Source: Sandaracinus sp964481145
Lineage (GTDB): Bacteria > Myxococcota_A > Polyangia > Polyangiales > Sandaracinaceae
Assembly (NCBI GenBank): GCA_964481145.1
Contig: CAYZTA010000009.1
Location: 62,001-126,000 of the forward strand
Length of the DNA: 64,000 bases
Reading direction: 5' to 3'
The notes beneath the pieces are model-generated. The model had not been told where the DNA came from. It did not search any database and was given only the letters and a program-made list of their open reading frames with translations. This document shows, one piece after another, positions 8,099-17,238 of the stretch. The translations under genes and the position numbers were made by a program. Within the stretch, counting starts at the first letter, position 1; each line of letters begins with the position of its first letter.

Positions 8099-11000
8099 TC
8101 ATTCGGCCTGGCTTGGGCCAACGCGGGGGGGGAGCGAAGAGGGGGGCCCTACAGAGATCCGTGAGGTGCGTCGTGTGCGAGTCATCTGAGGGCGTTCGTC
8201 CAAGCCTCGAAGATGAGAGCGCAAGGTCCTGGCGATTTCGAACACACCGGGCTCGCTCAGAATCCCGAGGTGCGTGCCCTTGATGACATGAGAGGCTGTG
8301 CTCTCGGGGATGAGGCCGCTCCACCCGAGATCCCACTCGACCCGCTCACCCGGATACCCGAGCCCATCGCGTGCACGGAAGAGAACGACCTTGCCTTCAT
8401 AAGGGCGCACCATTTTGTCATATTTCGTTGCGGCGCTTCGAAAGAGCTCGTCACGGAGCAGATCGACGGCAGCGATCTGTCTCGAGTCGGTCTTCGATAG
8501 GGCGAGAGGGCCTCCGATCCGCGTTAGATGACGATTCATTCGCTCTCGAACGTGATCTCCGAAGCCACGAGGATCTTCGGTGAATCGCCGAATGTGGAAC
8601 TTGGCTCGTTCGAGAGGACTCGCCTTGCGAAGGGCACGCGGCAGAATGGCATCGAAGAGCGCGAGCAGCGCGACGGTTTCTCCCTCCGCCGAGAGTTGCT
8701 GCGCCATCTCGTATGCGAGGAGACCTCCGAACGAAACGCCACCGAGCAGATAAGGGCCCTCGGGGCGCTGTTCTCGGATGAGAGCGATGTACGCGCTCGC
8801 CATCGATCGCACGTCGAGCGCGACGGAAGTGCTCGTGAGGGCTTCGGCCTCGCTTGGTAAAAACACGCCGAACACAGGGCGATCGGCCTCCATGGCGCGC
8901 GCCAACTGCGCGTACAGTTGGACACCGCAAATACAAAAGAGAGGTACGCCTTGGGGGGCGCGATTCAACGCGACGAGCGTGGCGAGGCTGCCGGCCCCCC
9001 CTGTTTCGAGCGCGCGTGCGAGGCTGCTGACCGTGGGGTTGGCGAAGATCACTCCGAGCTGAACGGGATCGTGTGCGCGTGCGTTGATTTTCGAGAGCAA
9101 TCGGAGCGCGAGGAGCGAATGGCCTCCGAGCTCGAAGAAATGATCGTCCGCGCTGATGTGATCGCGTCCGAGGAGCTCCGCGAAGAGACTCGCGATCCAG
9201 GCTTGGAGATCTCCTTCGGGTTCGACGAATCTGCCCTCCGTGTGCCCATCGTCTGGCTCGGGCAGGGCGCGTTTGTCGACTTTGCCGCTTGGCGTGAGCG
9301 GCAATGAAGGGAGGAGCACGAACTGAGAAGGCACCATGTACGCAGGAAGCGCGTGAGTGCATATCGCGCGCAGGGCACTTTCATCGAGCGCCGTTGTGGT
9401 GGGTTCCGGGACGATCCATGCCAGCAGACGCGTCGAGCCCGAACGGCTGGGCCGCGCGGCGACGATCGCTTCGCGAACGCGCGCGTCGGCTCGCAACAGC
9501 GATTCGATTTCCCCGGGCTCGATGCGATAGCCGCGAACCTTGATTTGATCGTCCACGCGTCCGCAGAACTCGAGGTCGTGATTGGGCAGACGGCGAACGA
9601 GGTCGCCCGTTCGGTACATCCAGAACTTGGAGGTCGGATCGAAAGGGTCTTGGACGAAACGCGTCGCGGTCAGCTCAGGACGGCCAAGGTACCCAAGGGC
9701 GACTTGCGGTCCCGACAAGCACAGCTCCCCAGGGACACCGATCGGCGCGAGATGATCGTTTTGGTCGAGGACATACGCTCGGCACGAACCCAGGGCGCGA
9801 CCGATCGGAAGCTCGGAGATGCCATCGGCGTGGACGCCCGATGCGGCGGGATCGCAGTAGGTGCTCGTGATCGTGACTTCGGTGGGGCCGTATGCGTTCA
9901 GAAATCGGACTCGTGGGTGAAGGTGTCTCCATGCGGCGTAGGCGAGCGCGCTTGGTTTTTCTCCGCCGACCACCACGAGGCGCACCGATGCGGGAAGGAG
10001 CTGCTTGGTGTCTCGCAAGTGGAGCGCGATCTCTGTAAAGAATGCGCTCGGAACATTGATGACCGTGATGTCTCGCGTTGCGAGCTCCCGCACGAACGTG
10101 TCGATCGAGCTGGCGGCGCTCTCGCTGCGGAGCACGACTGAGCCGCCGGCGAGCCAGGTGGGCAGCATCTCTTCGAGAGATACATCGAAGCTCGGCGACG
10201 TGAACTGAAAGCAGCGGTCGTTCGATGTCAGTGAGAACGCCGGAATGATTGCGCGCGCATGGCTGAGCAAGGCTCGATGAGGGACGAGCACTCCCTTGGG
10301 GCGTCCAGTCGAGCCCGATGTGTATATCACATAGGCCGGCGATTCCGGATCGAGCGCATGGACGTCGCTCGAGGTGCCATGTTCGAGTGCGTTTGGCTCG
10401 TCGAGCACGACGACGCGCTCCATGACACTGGGTGGAAGGTTTGGCGCGGTGCTTTTTTGTGCGAGCACTGCCCGTGCTGCCGCGTCGTCCAGAATCATCG
10501 CGATGCGCTCGAGAGGCCAAGCGGAGTCGATGGGCAAATACACCGCACCGAGCTTCCATGTGGCGATTAGAGATGCGCATAAGTAGGCGCTCCGCTCGGT
10601 GCATACCGCGACGATATCGCCGGTGGACACCTGCGCTTTGCGAAGTCGAGCCATGATGGCCGACGACATGCTCTCGAGCTCCGCGTAGGTCGTCTCGTGC
10701 CCCGATGCATCGATGAGGGCGATCGCATTTGGAGTTTCGCGGGTGCGCGACGAGAACGCTTCGGGCCATGTCTCCTCGCGAAGCGGGAAGAGTGGCCCAT
10801 CGCCGCCCGCGTGGCGTAGGAGCTCGCGATGTTCGTCGTTCGAGAGGAGCGGCAATTGTCGTACTTGCGCGAGCGGATTGTAAACGATCGCGCGGAGCAC
10901 GGTGGTGAGGTGATCGAGCAGGCGGGCGATGGCGTGCGTGTCGCAACGCATCGGATCGTGCTCGAGCTTGAGGATCATGTCTTCGCCGCTTTGATAAGCA

Positions 11001-12178
11001 GCGAGCACGAGTGGAAAATCGCTTTGCTCGAGCACCGTGAATCGTCGGAGGAGCCAATGGCCCCCCAGCGATCGCAACTCGGTATCCATGAGATACCGCT
11101 CGAAGACGACCAGCGTGTCGAAGAGCGAGATGTTCGGTGCCAGACCCGCCCATCCACGCATCGAAACGAGGGATGCTTGTTCATGAGGTCGCGTCGCGAC
11201 GTTGACCTCGCGAAGATGTCTTAGGAGCTCCAGCGCCTCCATTTCCGGAGGAACCGGCACGCGCACGGGCACGGTGTTGATGAGGCATCCAACCATCGCG
11301 GTCGCTTCGGGGACGCTCGTATGGCGTGCGGCGCGGGTCGAACCAAAACATACGTCGTCCGTGCGCGCATAGCGCGCGAGCACGATGGCCCATGCACCCT
11401 GCACCGCATTGGCGAGCGTAAAACCGTGCTCTCGGCCCAGCTCGATGAGGCGCGTGGTGGTGGCGACACCCACTGCGATTTCGAGCTCGTCGTGTCGTCT
11501 TCGTGGTTCCCGTTCATGGGACGGGTTCGTCGCAGCGATAGGAGTCTGTCCCCCGCTGAGTCCGCGCAGCTGTTCAGACCAGAACGCTTGCTCCGAGGTC
11601 GTGTCTCGCTGCGCGAGATACTCGCAATGCAGCCGAAACGATGGAGGGGGGGGCGTATTGCTCGGGCGTGCTGCGTCTCCTGCGTCGGCTCGGTCATAGC
11701 GTTCGAAGACCTCGCGGAGCACTTGTGTGAAGGAACGACCATCGAGGATGACGTGGTGAAACGTCCATACCAAGACGTGATTTTTCGGTCCATGGGTGAA
11801 TAGGGTCAGCCGTGCGAGCGGGGGCTTTTTGAGATCGAAGCCGCGCTCGCGGTCTTCTTCGAGAAAGCGACCGAGCTCGTCTTCGCGAGCCGTCTCGGAC
11901 AAACGAGAGTGATCTCGCTGCTCGAAGGGCATCGGTGCATGTTCGTGAACGAACTGGCGCGGATCTCCATCGTCATAGCGAAAGCTCGTGCGCAGGACGG
12001 GGTGCCGTTCCGAGGCCCAGGCCCAGACGGCGCGCAAGCGTGGGACATCGAGTTCGTGATCGAGCCGCGCGACGATTTGCTCGATCTCCACGAGACCACC
12101 CCCTGCCCGTAAACTGTTGAACAGGATTCCCTGTTGCATTGGGGTCAGCGGATAGCTCTCGATCACTCGCTCGTTCAC
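8099..12178 (-). CDS. Single-module nonribosomal peptide synthetase (C-A-T-TE)
   Basis: A 1359-residue complete one-module NRPS. The condensation domain is at about 1-440, with active-site motif HHVILDG at 141-147. The adenylation domain is at about 460-955, with A3 motif YTSGSTGRPKG near 619-629, AYGPTE, and GKVDKRALP with the catalytic lysine. The carrier domain has FFELGGHSLLAL, where the Ser is the phosphopantetheine site. A type I thioesterase occupies about 1060-1330, with nucleophile GVSFGG and a His in GTHLG. Aligning by eye to PheA gives a specificity code near D-V-E-N-V-G-A-I-T-K; Asp235 is kept, so the substrate is an alpha-amino acid. I do not assign it. There is no tailoring domain inside. 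Divergent from the aldehyde dehydrogenase/aminotransferase fusion across a short intergenic gap, so the two may belong to one pathway. The C domain implies an upstream acyl or aminoacyl donor. Confidence 0.93.
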   Translation of the reverse strand: MNERVIESYPLTPMQQGILFNSLRAGGGLVEIEQIVARLDHELDVPRLRAVWAWASERHPVLRTSFRYDDGDPRQFVHEHAPMPFEQRDHSRLSETAREDELGRFLEEDRERGFDLKKPPLARLTLFTHGPKNHVLVWTFHHVILDGRSFTQVLREVFERYDRADAGDAARPSNTPPPPSFRLHCEYLAQRDTTSEQAFWSEQLRGLSGGQTPIAATNPSHEREPRRRHDELEIAVGVATTTRLIELGREHGFTLANAVQGAWAIVLARYARTDDVCFGSTRAARHTSVPEATAMVGCLINTVPVRVPVPPEMEALELLRHLREVNVATRPHEQASLVSMRGWAGLAPNISLFDTLVVFERYLMDTELRSLGGHWLLRRFTVLEQSDFPLVLAAYQSGEDMILKLEHDPMRCDTHAIARLLDHLTTVLRAIVYNPLAQVRQLPLLSNDEHRELLRHAGGDGPLFPLREETWPEAFSSRTRETPNAIALIDASGHETTYAELESMSSAIMARLRKAQVSTGDIVAVCTERSAYLCASLIATWKLGAVYLPIDSAWPLERIAMILDDAAARAVLAQKSTAPNLPPSVMERVVVLDEPNALEHGTSSDVHALDPESPAYVIYTSGSTGRPKGVLVPHRALLSHARAIIPAFSLTSNDRCFQFTSPSFDVSLEEMLPTWLAGGSVVLRSESAASSIDTFVRELATRDITVINVPSAFFTEIALHLRDTKQLLPASVRLVVVGGEKPSALAYAAWRHLHPRVRFLNAYGPTEVTITSTYCDPAASGVHADGISELPIGRALGSCRAYVLDQNDHLAPIGVPGELCLSGPQVALGYLGRPELTATRFVQDPFDPTSKFWMYRTGDLVRRLPNHDLEFCGRVDDQIKVRGYRIEPGEIESLLRADARVREAIVAARPSRSGSTRLLAWIVPEPTTTALDESALRAICTHALPAYMVPSQFVLLPSLPLTPSGKVDKRALPEPDDGHTEGRFVEPEGDLQAWIASLFAELLGRDHISADDHFFELGGHSLLALRLLSKINARAHDPVQLGVIFANPTVSSLARALETGGAGSLATLVALNRAPQGVPLFCICGVQLYAQLARAMEADRPVFGVFLPSEAEALTSTSVALDVRSMASAYIALIREQRPEGPYLLGGVSFGGLLAYEMAQQLSAEGETVALLALFDAILPRALRKASPLERAKFHIRRFTEDPRGFGDHVRERMNRHLTRIGGPLALSKTDSRQIAAVDLLRDELFRSAATKYDKMVRPYEGKVVLFRARDGLGYPGERVEWDLGWSGLIPESTASHVIKGTHLGILSEPGVFEIARTLRSHLRGLDERPQMTRTRRTSRISVGPPSSLPPRVGPSQAE

Positions 12179-12337
12179 TCCTCGGCTCCGCGAGAAAATA
12201 CCATGGTTTTCATGGACACCTGCATCGAGACCTTACCTGGGTCCGAAACGGGTGTCCGCTAAGAAATGGGATTTTCCAGCGGAGCCACAAAATGGGCCAG
12301 TCCGTGGCGGAGGAGTATGCTCCCGCAGGTGATGACG

Positions 12338-15300
12338 ATGATCTCGGGAGACTACGTAAACGGACGTTTTTGCGAACCGTCCGGAGATGTGTTGACGTCC
12401 ACGGATCCGGCTCGGGATGGCACGCCGGTGATCGAAACGCGCTTCTCCGAAGCTCGGGTGGCCGAGGCGGTTTCTAGTGCGAGCGAAGCACAGCGGGCTT
12501 GGTCGCAGAAGAGCTTCGATGAAAGGCTCGCGGCTCTGCACCGATTTCGCGCGATCATCGCGTCGCGCAAAGAAGAACTCGCAGATGCAGTCGTTCGTGA
12601 AATAGGAAAGATTCGCTCCGAGGCCCGGGTCGAGATCGACTCCTTGATCAATCGCTTCGATCTCGTGGCTGCGCAAATCCGAAGCGATCTTCGTGATGGT
12701 CCTTTGCCCGGGTTTCCGAACGAAGCGCTGCGGTGGCACCCCCATGGGGTCGTCGGGGTGATCGGACCGTTCAATTTTCCGCTCCATCTCTGTCATGCGC
12801 ATGTCGTTCCCGCGTTGCTTCTCGGCAACGCGGTCGTGATGAAACCCAGCGAAACCGCGCCTCTTTGCGGCATTCGTTACGCGGAGGCCGCGCATGCTGC
12901 GGGTTTGCCGCCAGGGGTTTTGAATGTGGTGCAAGGCAAAGCCGCCACGGGATCTTTGCTCGTCACCCATCCCGACGTGCGCGGCTTGGCGTTCACCGGG
13001 AGTTGGTCGGTGGGGCGACGCATCAGCGAAGCCGTACTCGACAAACCCGACATGCTCGTTGCGCTCGAGATGGGCGGGAAGAATACGGTGGTGGTTTGTG
13101 AAGACGCCGATGTGCGTCAGGCGGCGCACGAGATCGTGGTGGGCGGCTATTTGACGACCGGGCAACGATGCACTTGCACGGATCGAGTGCTCGTCCATCG
13201 CTCGCTCGCGCGTCCGCTGATCGATGCATTGCGGCGTTTGGTGAGCGCCTTGAAGTTTGGCGATCCCGACGACGCGAGCGCATTCGCTGGGCCCATGGCC
13301 ACGGCTGTAGGACGCGAGAAGCTCGAGCGCGCGATGGCCGCGGCGCAAGGCGCAGGGGCCGAAGTGGTGCTTGCCGGTGAGCGATTGCCAGGAGGATTTT
13401 ATCGAACGGGTTCGGTGCACGTCCTGCCCGACGGTGTGCATGATGTGACTGGATATACTGATACCGAACTCTTCGGCCCCGATATTGGAATCGAGATCGT
13501 GGGCGACGATGACGAAGCGATCGCCGTGCTCTCGGCGTCGCCGTATGGGTTTGCGACGAGTGTGTTCACGTCGAATGATGCGCGGTTCGAGCGTTATTAC
13601 CGCGAGACGCGTTCGGGCATCCTCAATCGGAATCGGAGCACCAATCAGGCGAGTCCGCGGTTGCCTTTCGGGGGCACGGGCCGCAGTGGGAATTTCCGTC
13701 CGGCGGGTTCGTTCGCACCGCGCAATCTCGCCATTCCCGTGGCAGTGCAGAGCAACTCCGTCTTGTCGGTCGCGACGCACTCGGCGTTGCGTGCACATCT
13801 GCCGCCGCATGATCTCGAACGACTCGAGGCGATGCATGAATGCGAAGAGCGTGAAGAGGGAAACCGAAGCGCAGTCGATGCGCCGAGGCCGATGCGCGTG
13901 ATGCTTCCGAAGGGCGGAGCGTTGCCTCTGAGTACCCGTTGGCTCGAGCGGCTTTACGCGGGGGAGCGGGTGCCACGCGAGAAGAAGCTCAATGTGTTCG
14001 ATCACCTGCGTTCCCACGGACCGTGGATGGTCAGCATCGATCGCGAGCCGCTCTCGGTGCTCGATGCGATGAGTCAGACCGCGACGTCGCCATTCGGTTT
14101 TTCGCACGAGTCGCTCTTGCGCGCGTATGTCGATGGCGAGTTTGGCGAGTCGATGTTTCGTGCGCACGATGAAGGCGCGGCTGCACGTTTCGTCGCCAAG
14201 CTCCGCGAGTTGGTCCCTGGATTCGATCATGTGTGTTTCGCCAATAGCGGCGCAGAAGCCAACGAAAAGGCGCTCGCGCTTTGTCGTCGTGAGAATGAAT
14301 CCGCTGGCAATCGAGTGCTCGCATTCGAAGGGAGCTTTCACGGCCGCACGCTGCTCGCGCTGCACGCCACGCACAATCCGTCGAAGCGCGTTCGGTTCGA
14401 GATGGCGGGCTACGAGTCCGCGTTTGCTCCGTGGCCGCTCTGGGTGAATCCGGAGAGTGAGCCTCCCTCCCCCAAGGACTTCCTCGAGCTTTGTGCCAAG
14501 GCCGACATCGAAGGGCTCGTGGCGCGTTTCGGGGCGAGTGAAGACCCGCTCGTGCGCGCAGAGGTGAACTCACTTCGAGTCGTCTTCGAGGCGCTTCGCA
14601 CCGGCCATTATTTCGCGGTGATCATCGAGCCGATGCAAAGCGAGGGCGGAGACCGCTACGCGACGGCGCGCTTTCATCGTGGGCTTCGACTGTTGACGCG
14701 CGCGCTGCGGACGCCGCTCATCATGGACGAAGTGCAATGTGGGTTTGGGCTGGGTGGCACCTTCGCGTGGCATCAGCGGTTCGAGCTGCGTGATGCGGAA
14801 GGGAGAGTCGATACGCCCGATTGCGTGACGTTCGCGAAGCGTGCGCAGGTGGGGGTGGTCTTGAGCCGCTATGAAGATCCCGAATCGACGGGATCGTATC
14901 CGGCCTCCCTCGTGCGCGGGCGACTGCACGCCGTGCTCGTCTCGGAGAGCGACGCCGCGCGTACGATCGAAGAGTGGGTGCGTGCGCGCTTGCCGGAGCT
15001 CGAGCGTCGCTTCGGACATCGAATCAAGAATGTGCGCGCGAGCGGATTTGCGTTCGCCTTCGATCTACCGAATCCGGCCGATCTCGATGCTTATCTCGGG
15101 CAGCGTTTTTGGCGTGGTGCGGTGGCCTTTGGCGCGGGCGATCGCACGGTTCGCTATCGTCTCAATGCGAGCTACGAAGAGCGCGACGTCGAGCGTGTGT
15201 TTCGCGCGGTTTGCGAGTCGCTCGCGTGGCTCGATGCACATCCGGGCAAGAAGCCCCCTGCGTGGGAAGATGAGGCTCCTGCACTCCGTTCGTCTCCCTC

Positions 15301-16918
15301 TGAGGTGCGCATTCGGAGGTTGGGCAAGGACGATGTCGAATCGATCTTGCCTCGGCTCATCGAGCTCGAGTCGCGTGTGTATGAGCCCGCACGTCAGGAT
15401 CCGCCGGAGAGGCTGCGACTCGCGTTCACGGAACCGGATGGAGTGGCGATCATCGCCGAAGTCAAAGGAGAGGGGGAGTCGTGGACGCTCGCTGGATACG
15501 TGCTCGGCGCGCCCCTCGAATGCGTGCCGAACGTTGCCGGCCCCGATCGCGATCCTGCTCGAGGTCACGGAGACACTCTCTATAGCATTGCATTGACGGT
15601 CGACCCTGCATTTCAAGGGCACGGCATCGGTCGAATGCTCAAGCGCGCTCAACTCGAAGCGGCTCGCGATGCGAAGCGATATCGTTTCGTGAGCGGCCGC
15701 AATCGGCTCGGACATGCCGATGCAATGGTGCGTTTGAATGACTCGTATGCGGCGTTCACTTTGAACGTGCTCGAAGGGCAATACGGAGAAGATGGCGCGG
15801 CGCGCTACTATCGGCAGCCGCTCGGGCCTCTTTGCGCGGAGTCGAAGGCGACTGGACGCGGAGCAGACACGATCGATCTCGCGAACGGGGTGACGACGCC
15901 TCTTGGATCGATCCCGGAGTCGCTCCTTCGCATGGAACGAGAGGGAATGCTCGCGGGCCCTGCGATCGACAAGATCACGCTGCTCAACTATGTGACTCCA
16001 CAGGCGGTGCGTGCGATCGAGTGGGCGGCCGCGCTCAGCCCGGATCTGCCGCACGTGTTCTTGAGCTCGGGGCGCGACGAAGCGCTCGACAAAGCCGTGC
16101 GCATGTTGATCTGGAACCGCAAAGGGGCGCGCACGTTGCTCTCGATGCGCGGCAACTACGTGGGTCACACGACGGGATGTGCGCGTTCGGTGAGTGATCC
16201 CGCGGTGCACGCGATGGGCGGTGCGCATTTCGATTGGCCGCTCGTCCCGCATCCTGAAGAGGGTTCCGAGGATGCGAGTGAGGCGGCGTTGCGCGAAGCC
16301 ATCGTTCAGGCGGGCGGCGCGAGCTCGGTGCTCGGGATCGTGGTCGAGTCGATTCAAGAGCGCACGGGGCGTGTGCTCTCGAAGAGTTTTGCGGAACGGC
16401 TCGCGAGCTTGCGCAAAGAGACGGGGATTCCGCTCGTCGTGGTCGATACGGCGGGCGCGTATTATCGAAGCGGCGCGGGCGCCTTCGCGAGTGAGGCGTG
16501 GGGCATCGTGCCCGACGCGCGTGTGTGGTGGACGGGCGGTCAGCTCGGAATGGTGCACGTGGGCGCGTCGCTTTATGTGTCCACTCCGATGACGTTCGTC
16601 TCCACGTGGGATGGGGATGAGCTCTCGCTCATTCAAATGCATCATCAGCTGCGCGCCGCGCGGAAGGTGGATATCGAGGCCGGCGCGCGCGCGTTGGAAG
16701 AGGCGCTCTCGAGCGTGCGTTCCCGCGGCATCGAAGTGCGTGGGATGGGCCTTTATCGCGTGATCGCAGCCGGTGAAAAGGCGCAGTCGATCGCGGATGC
16801 GCTGCGGGCAAAGGGGATCCTCGTGAAGCCATATCCGGGCGGCAATCTTGCGATTGCGCCCGCGCTCGATCGCGCGGTGGAGGATTCAGAGAAGTTGAAG
16901 GAAGCGCTTTGGGTGTGA
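12338..16918 (+). CDS. Four-part fusion: aldehyde dehydrogenase, class III aminotransferase, GNAT and degenerate aminotransferase
   Basis: About 1526 residues. Part 1 (2-485) is an AstD-like aldehyde dehydrogenase with LEMGGKN (Glu244) and GQRCTCTDR (Cys278), the Cys-Thr-Cys form typical of N-succinylglutamate-semialdehyde dehydrogenases. Part 2 (about 520-970) is a class III PLP aminotransferase with ANSGAEANE, MDEVQCGFG (Asp797) and a lysine at about 834 in TFAKRAQVG. Part 3 (about 990-1160) is a GNAT acyltransferase with an acyl-CoA loop region at GHGIGRMLKRAQ. Part 4 (about 1180-1526) aligns with another class III aminotransferase but reads WWTGGQLGMVHVG where the lysine should be. The start lies among ATG 12317, 12332 and 12338; AGGTG before 12338 and the AstD-like N-terminus MISGDYVNGRF favour it. 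The set suggests acylation, transamination and oxidation of one basic amino acid or diamine, as in the AST pathway. The substrate is unknown. Confidence 0.88.
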   Translation: MISGDYVNGRFCEPSGDVLTSTDPARDGTPVIETRFSEARVAEAVSSASEAQRAWSQKSFDERLAALHRFRAIIASRKEELADAVVREIGKIRSEARVEIDSLINRFDLVAAQIRSDLRDGPLPGFPNEALRWHPHGVVGVIGPFNFPLHLCHAHVVPALLLGNAVVMKPSETAPLCGIRYAEAAHAAGLPPGVLNVVQGKAATGSLLVTHPDVRGLAFTGSWSVGRRISEAVLDKPDMLVALEMGGKNTVVVCEDADVRQAAHEIVVGGYLTTGQRCTCTDRVLVHRSLARPLIDALRRLVSALKFGDPDDASAFAGPMATAVGREKLERAMAAAQGAGAEVVLAGERLPGGFYRTGSVHVLPDGVHDVTGYTDTELFGPDIGIEIVGDDDEAIAVLSASPYGFATSVFTSNDARFERYYRETRSGILNRNRSTNQASPRLPFGGTGRSGNFRPAGSFAPRNLAIPVAVQSNSVLSVATHSALRAHLPPHDLERLEAMHECEEREEGNRSAVDAPRPMRVMLPKGGALPLSTRWLERLYAGERVPREKKLNVFDHLRSHGPWMVSIDREPLSVLDAMSQTATSPFGFSHESLLRAYVDGEFGESMFRAHDEGAAARFVAKLRELVPGFDHVCFANSGAEANEKALALCRRENESAGNRVLAFEGSFHGRTLLALHATHNPSKRVRFEMAGYESAFAPWPLWVNPESEPPSPKDFLELCAKADIEGLVARFGASEDPLVRAEVNSLRVVFEALRTGHYFAVIIEPMQSEGGDRYATARFHRGLRLLTRALRTPLIMDEVQCGFGLGGTFAWHQRFELRDAEGRVDTPDCVTFAKRAQVGVVLSRYEDPESTGSYPASLVRGRLHAVLVSESDAARTIEEWVRARLPELERRFGHRIKNVRASGFAFAFDLPNPADLDAYLGQRFWRGAVAFGAGDRTVRYRLNASYEERDVERVFRAVCESLAWLDAHPGKKPPAWEDEAPALRSSPSEVRIRRLGKDDVESILPRLIELESRVYEPARQDPPERLRLAFTEPDGVAIIAEVKGEGESWTLAGYVLGAPLECVPNVAGPDRDPARGHGDTLYSIALTVDPAFQGHGIGRMLKRAQLEAARDAKRYRFVSGRNRLGHADAMVRLNDSYAAFTLNVLEGQYGEDGAARYYRQPLGPLCAESKATGRGADTIDLANGVTTPLGSIPESLLRMEREGMLAGPAIDKITLLNYVTPQAVRAIEWAAALSPDLPHVFLSSGRDEALDKAVRMLIWNRKGARTLLSMRGNYVGHTTGCARSVSDPAVHAMGGAHFDWPLVPHPEEGSEDASEAALREAIVQAGGASSVLGIVVESIQERTGRVLSKSFAERLASLRKETGIPLVVVDTAGAYYRSGAGAFASEAWGIVPDARVWWTGGQLGMVHVGASLYVSTPMTFVSTWDGDELSLIQMHHQLRAARKVDIEAGARALEEALSSVRSRGIEVRGMGLYRVIAAGEKAQSIADALRAKGILVKPYPGGNLAIAPALDRAVEDSEKLKEALWV

Positions 16919-17238
16919 CACTCCGGCAGCATGCCGAAGCCGGTCGTCAACATTCACGCAGCCAAGACCCAACTCTCCGCTTTCTGGCGAAGCGCTGGCG
17001 ATGTTCATCGAGGCTCCGGATCCTTTTGATCGATGGCGCGTAGATCGCGCGCGCGAAGAGATTCGCGACAGCGAGATACAAATAAACCATGGATATTCGG
17101 ACACGACGCTGCGGCTCGATCATGTCTCGAGGCCGCGCACTCTCGCGCATCTCACCATCTCGCACCTGCCTTCCAGAATAGGATCGCGAGTTTCTGAAAT
17201 GACAGCCATTGAGTCATCGGTACACTCCCGACCTTCGA
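16919..17238. other. Intergenic stretch of about 320 bases
   Basis: No gene can be supported here. A short inverted repeat (CGGCA-GCA-TGCCG) begins at 16923, just after the fusion gene's stop. It lacks a following T-run, so it is at best a weak terminator. The plus-strand frame opening at 17001 is composed like random sequence and then runs out of frame through the phosphatase gene, so it is treated as a shadow. The promoter of the PAP2-type gene is expected in the last 100 bases but no clear -35/-10 pair is visible. Confidence 0.5.

Noticed and set aside
12233..14374. Long minus-strand open frame of 713 codons inside the fusion gene
   Set aside because: It lies antisense to the clearly coded aldehyde dehydrogenase and aminotransferase parts and its translation is Arg/His-rich and without motifs, as expected from the antisense of GC-rich coding DNA.
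15065..16645. Long minus-strand open frame of 526 codons
   Set aside because: Antisense shadow of the same fusion gene; composition and lack of motifs argue against a real protein.
16923..16935. Small inverted repeat after the fusion gene
   Set aside because: Only five base pairs and no T-run, so a terminator cannot be supported.
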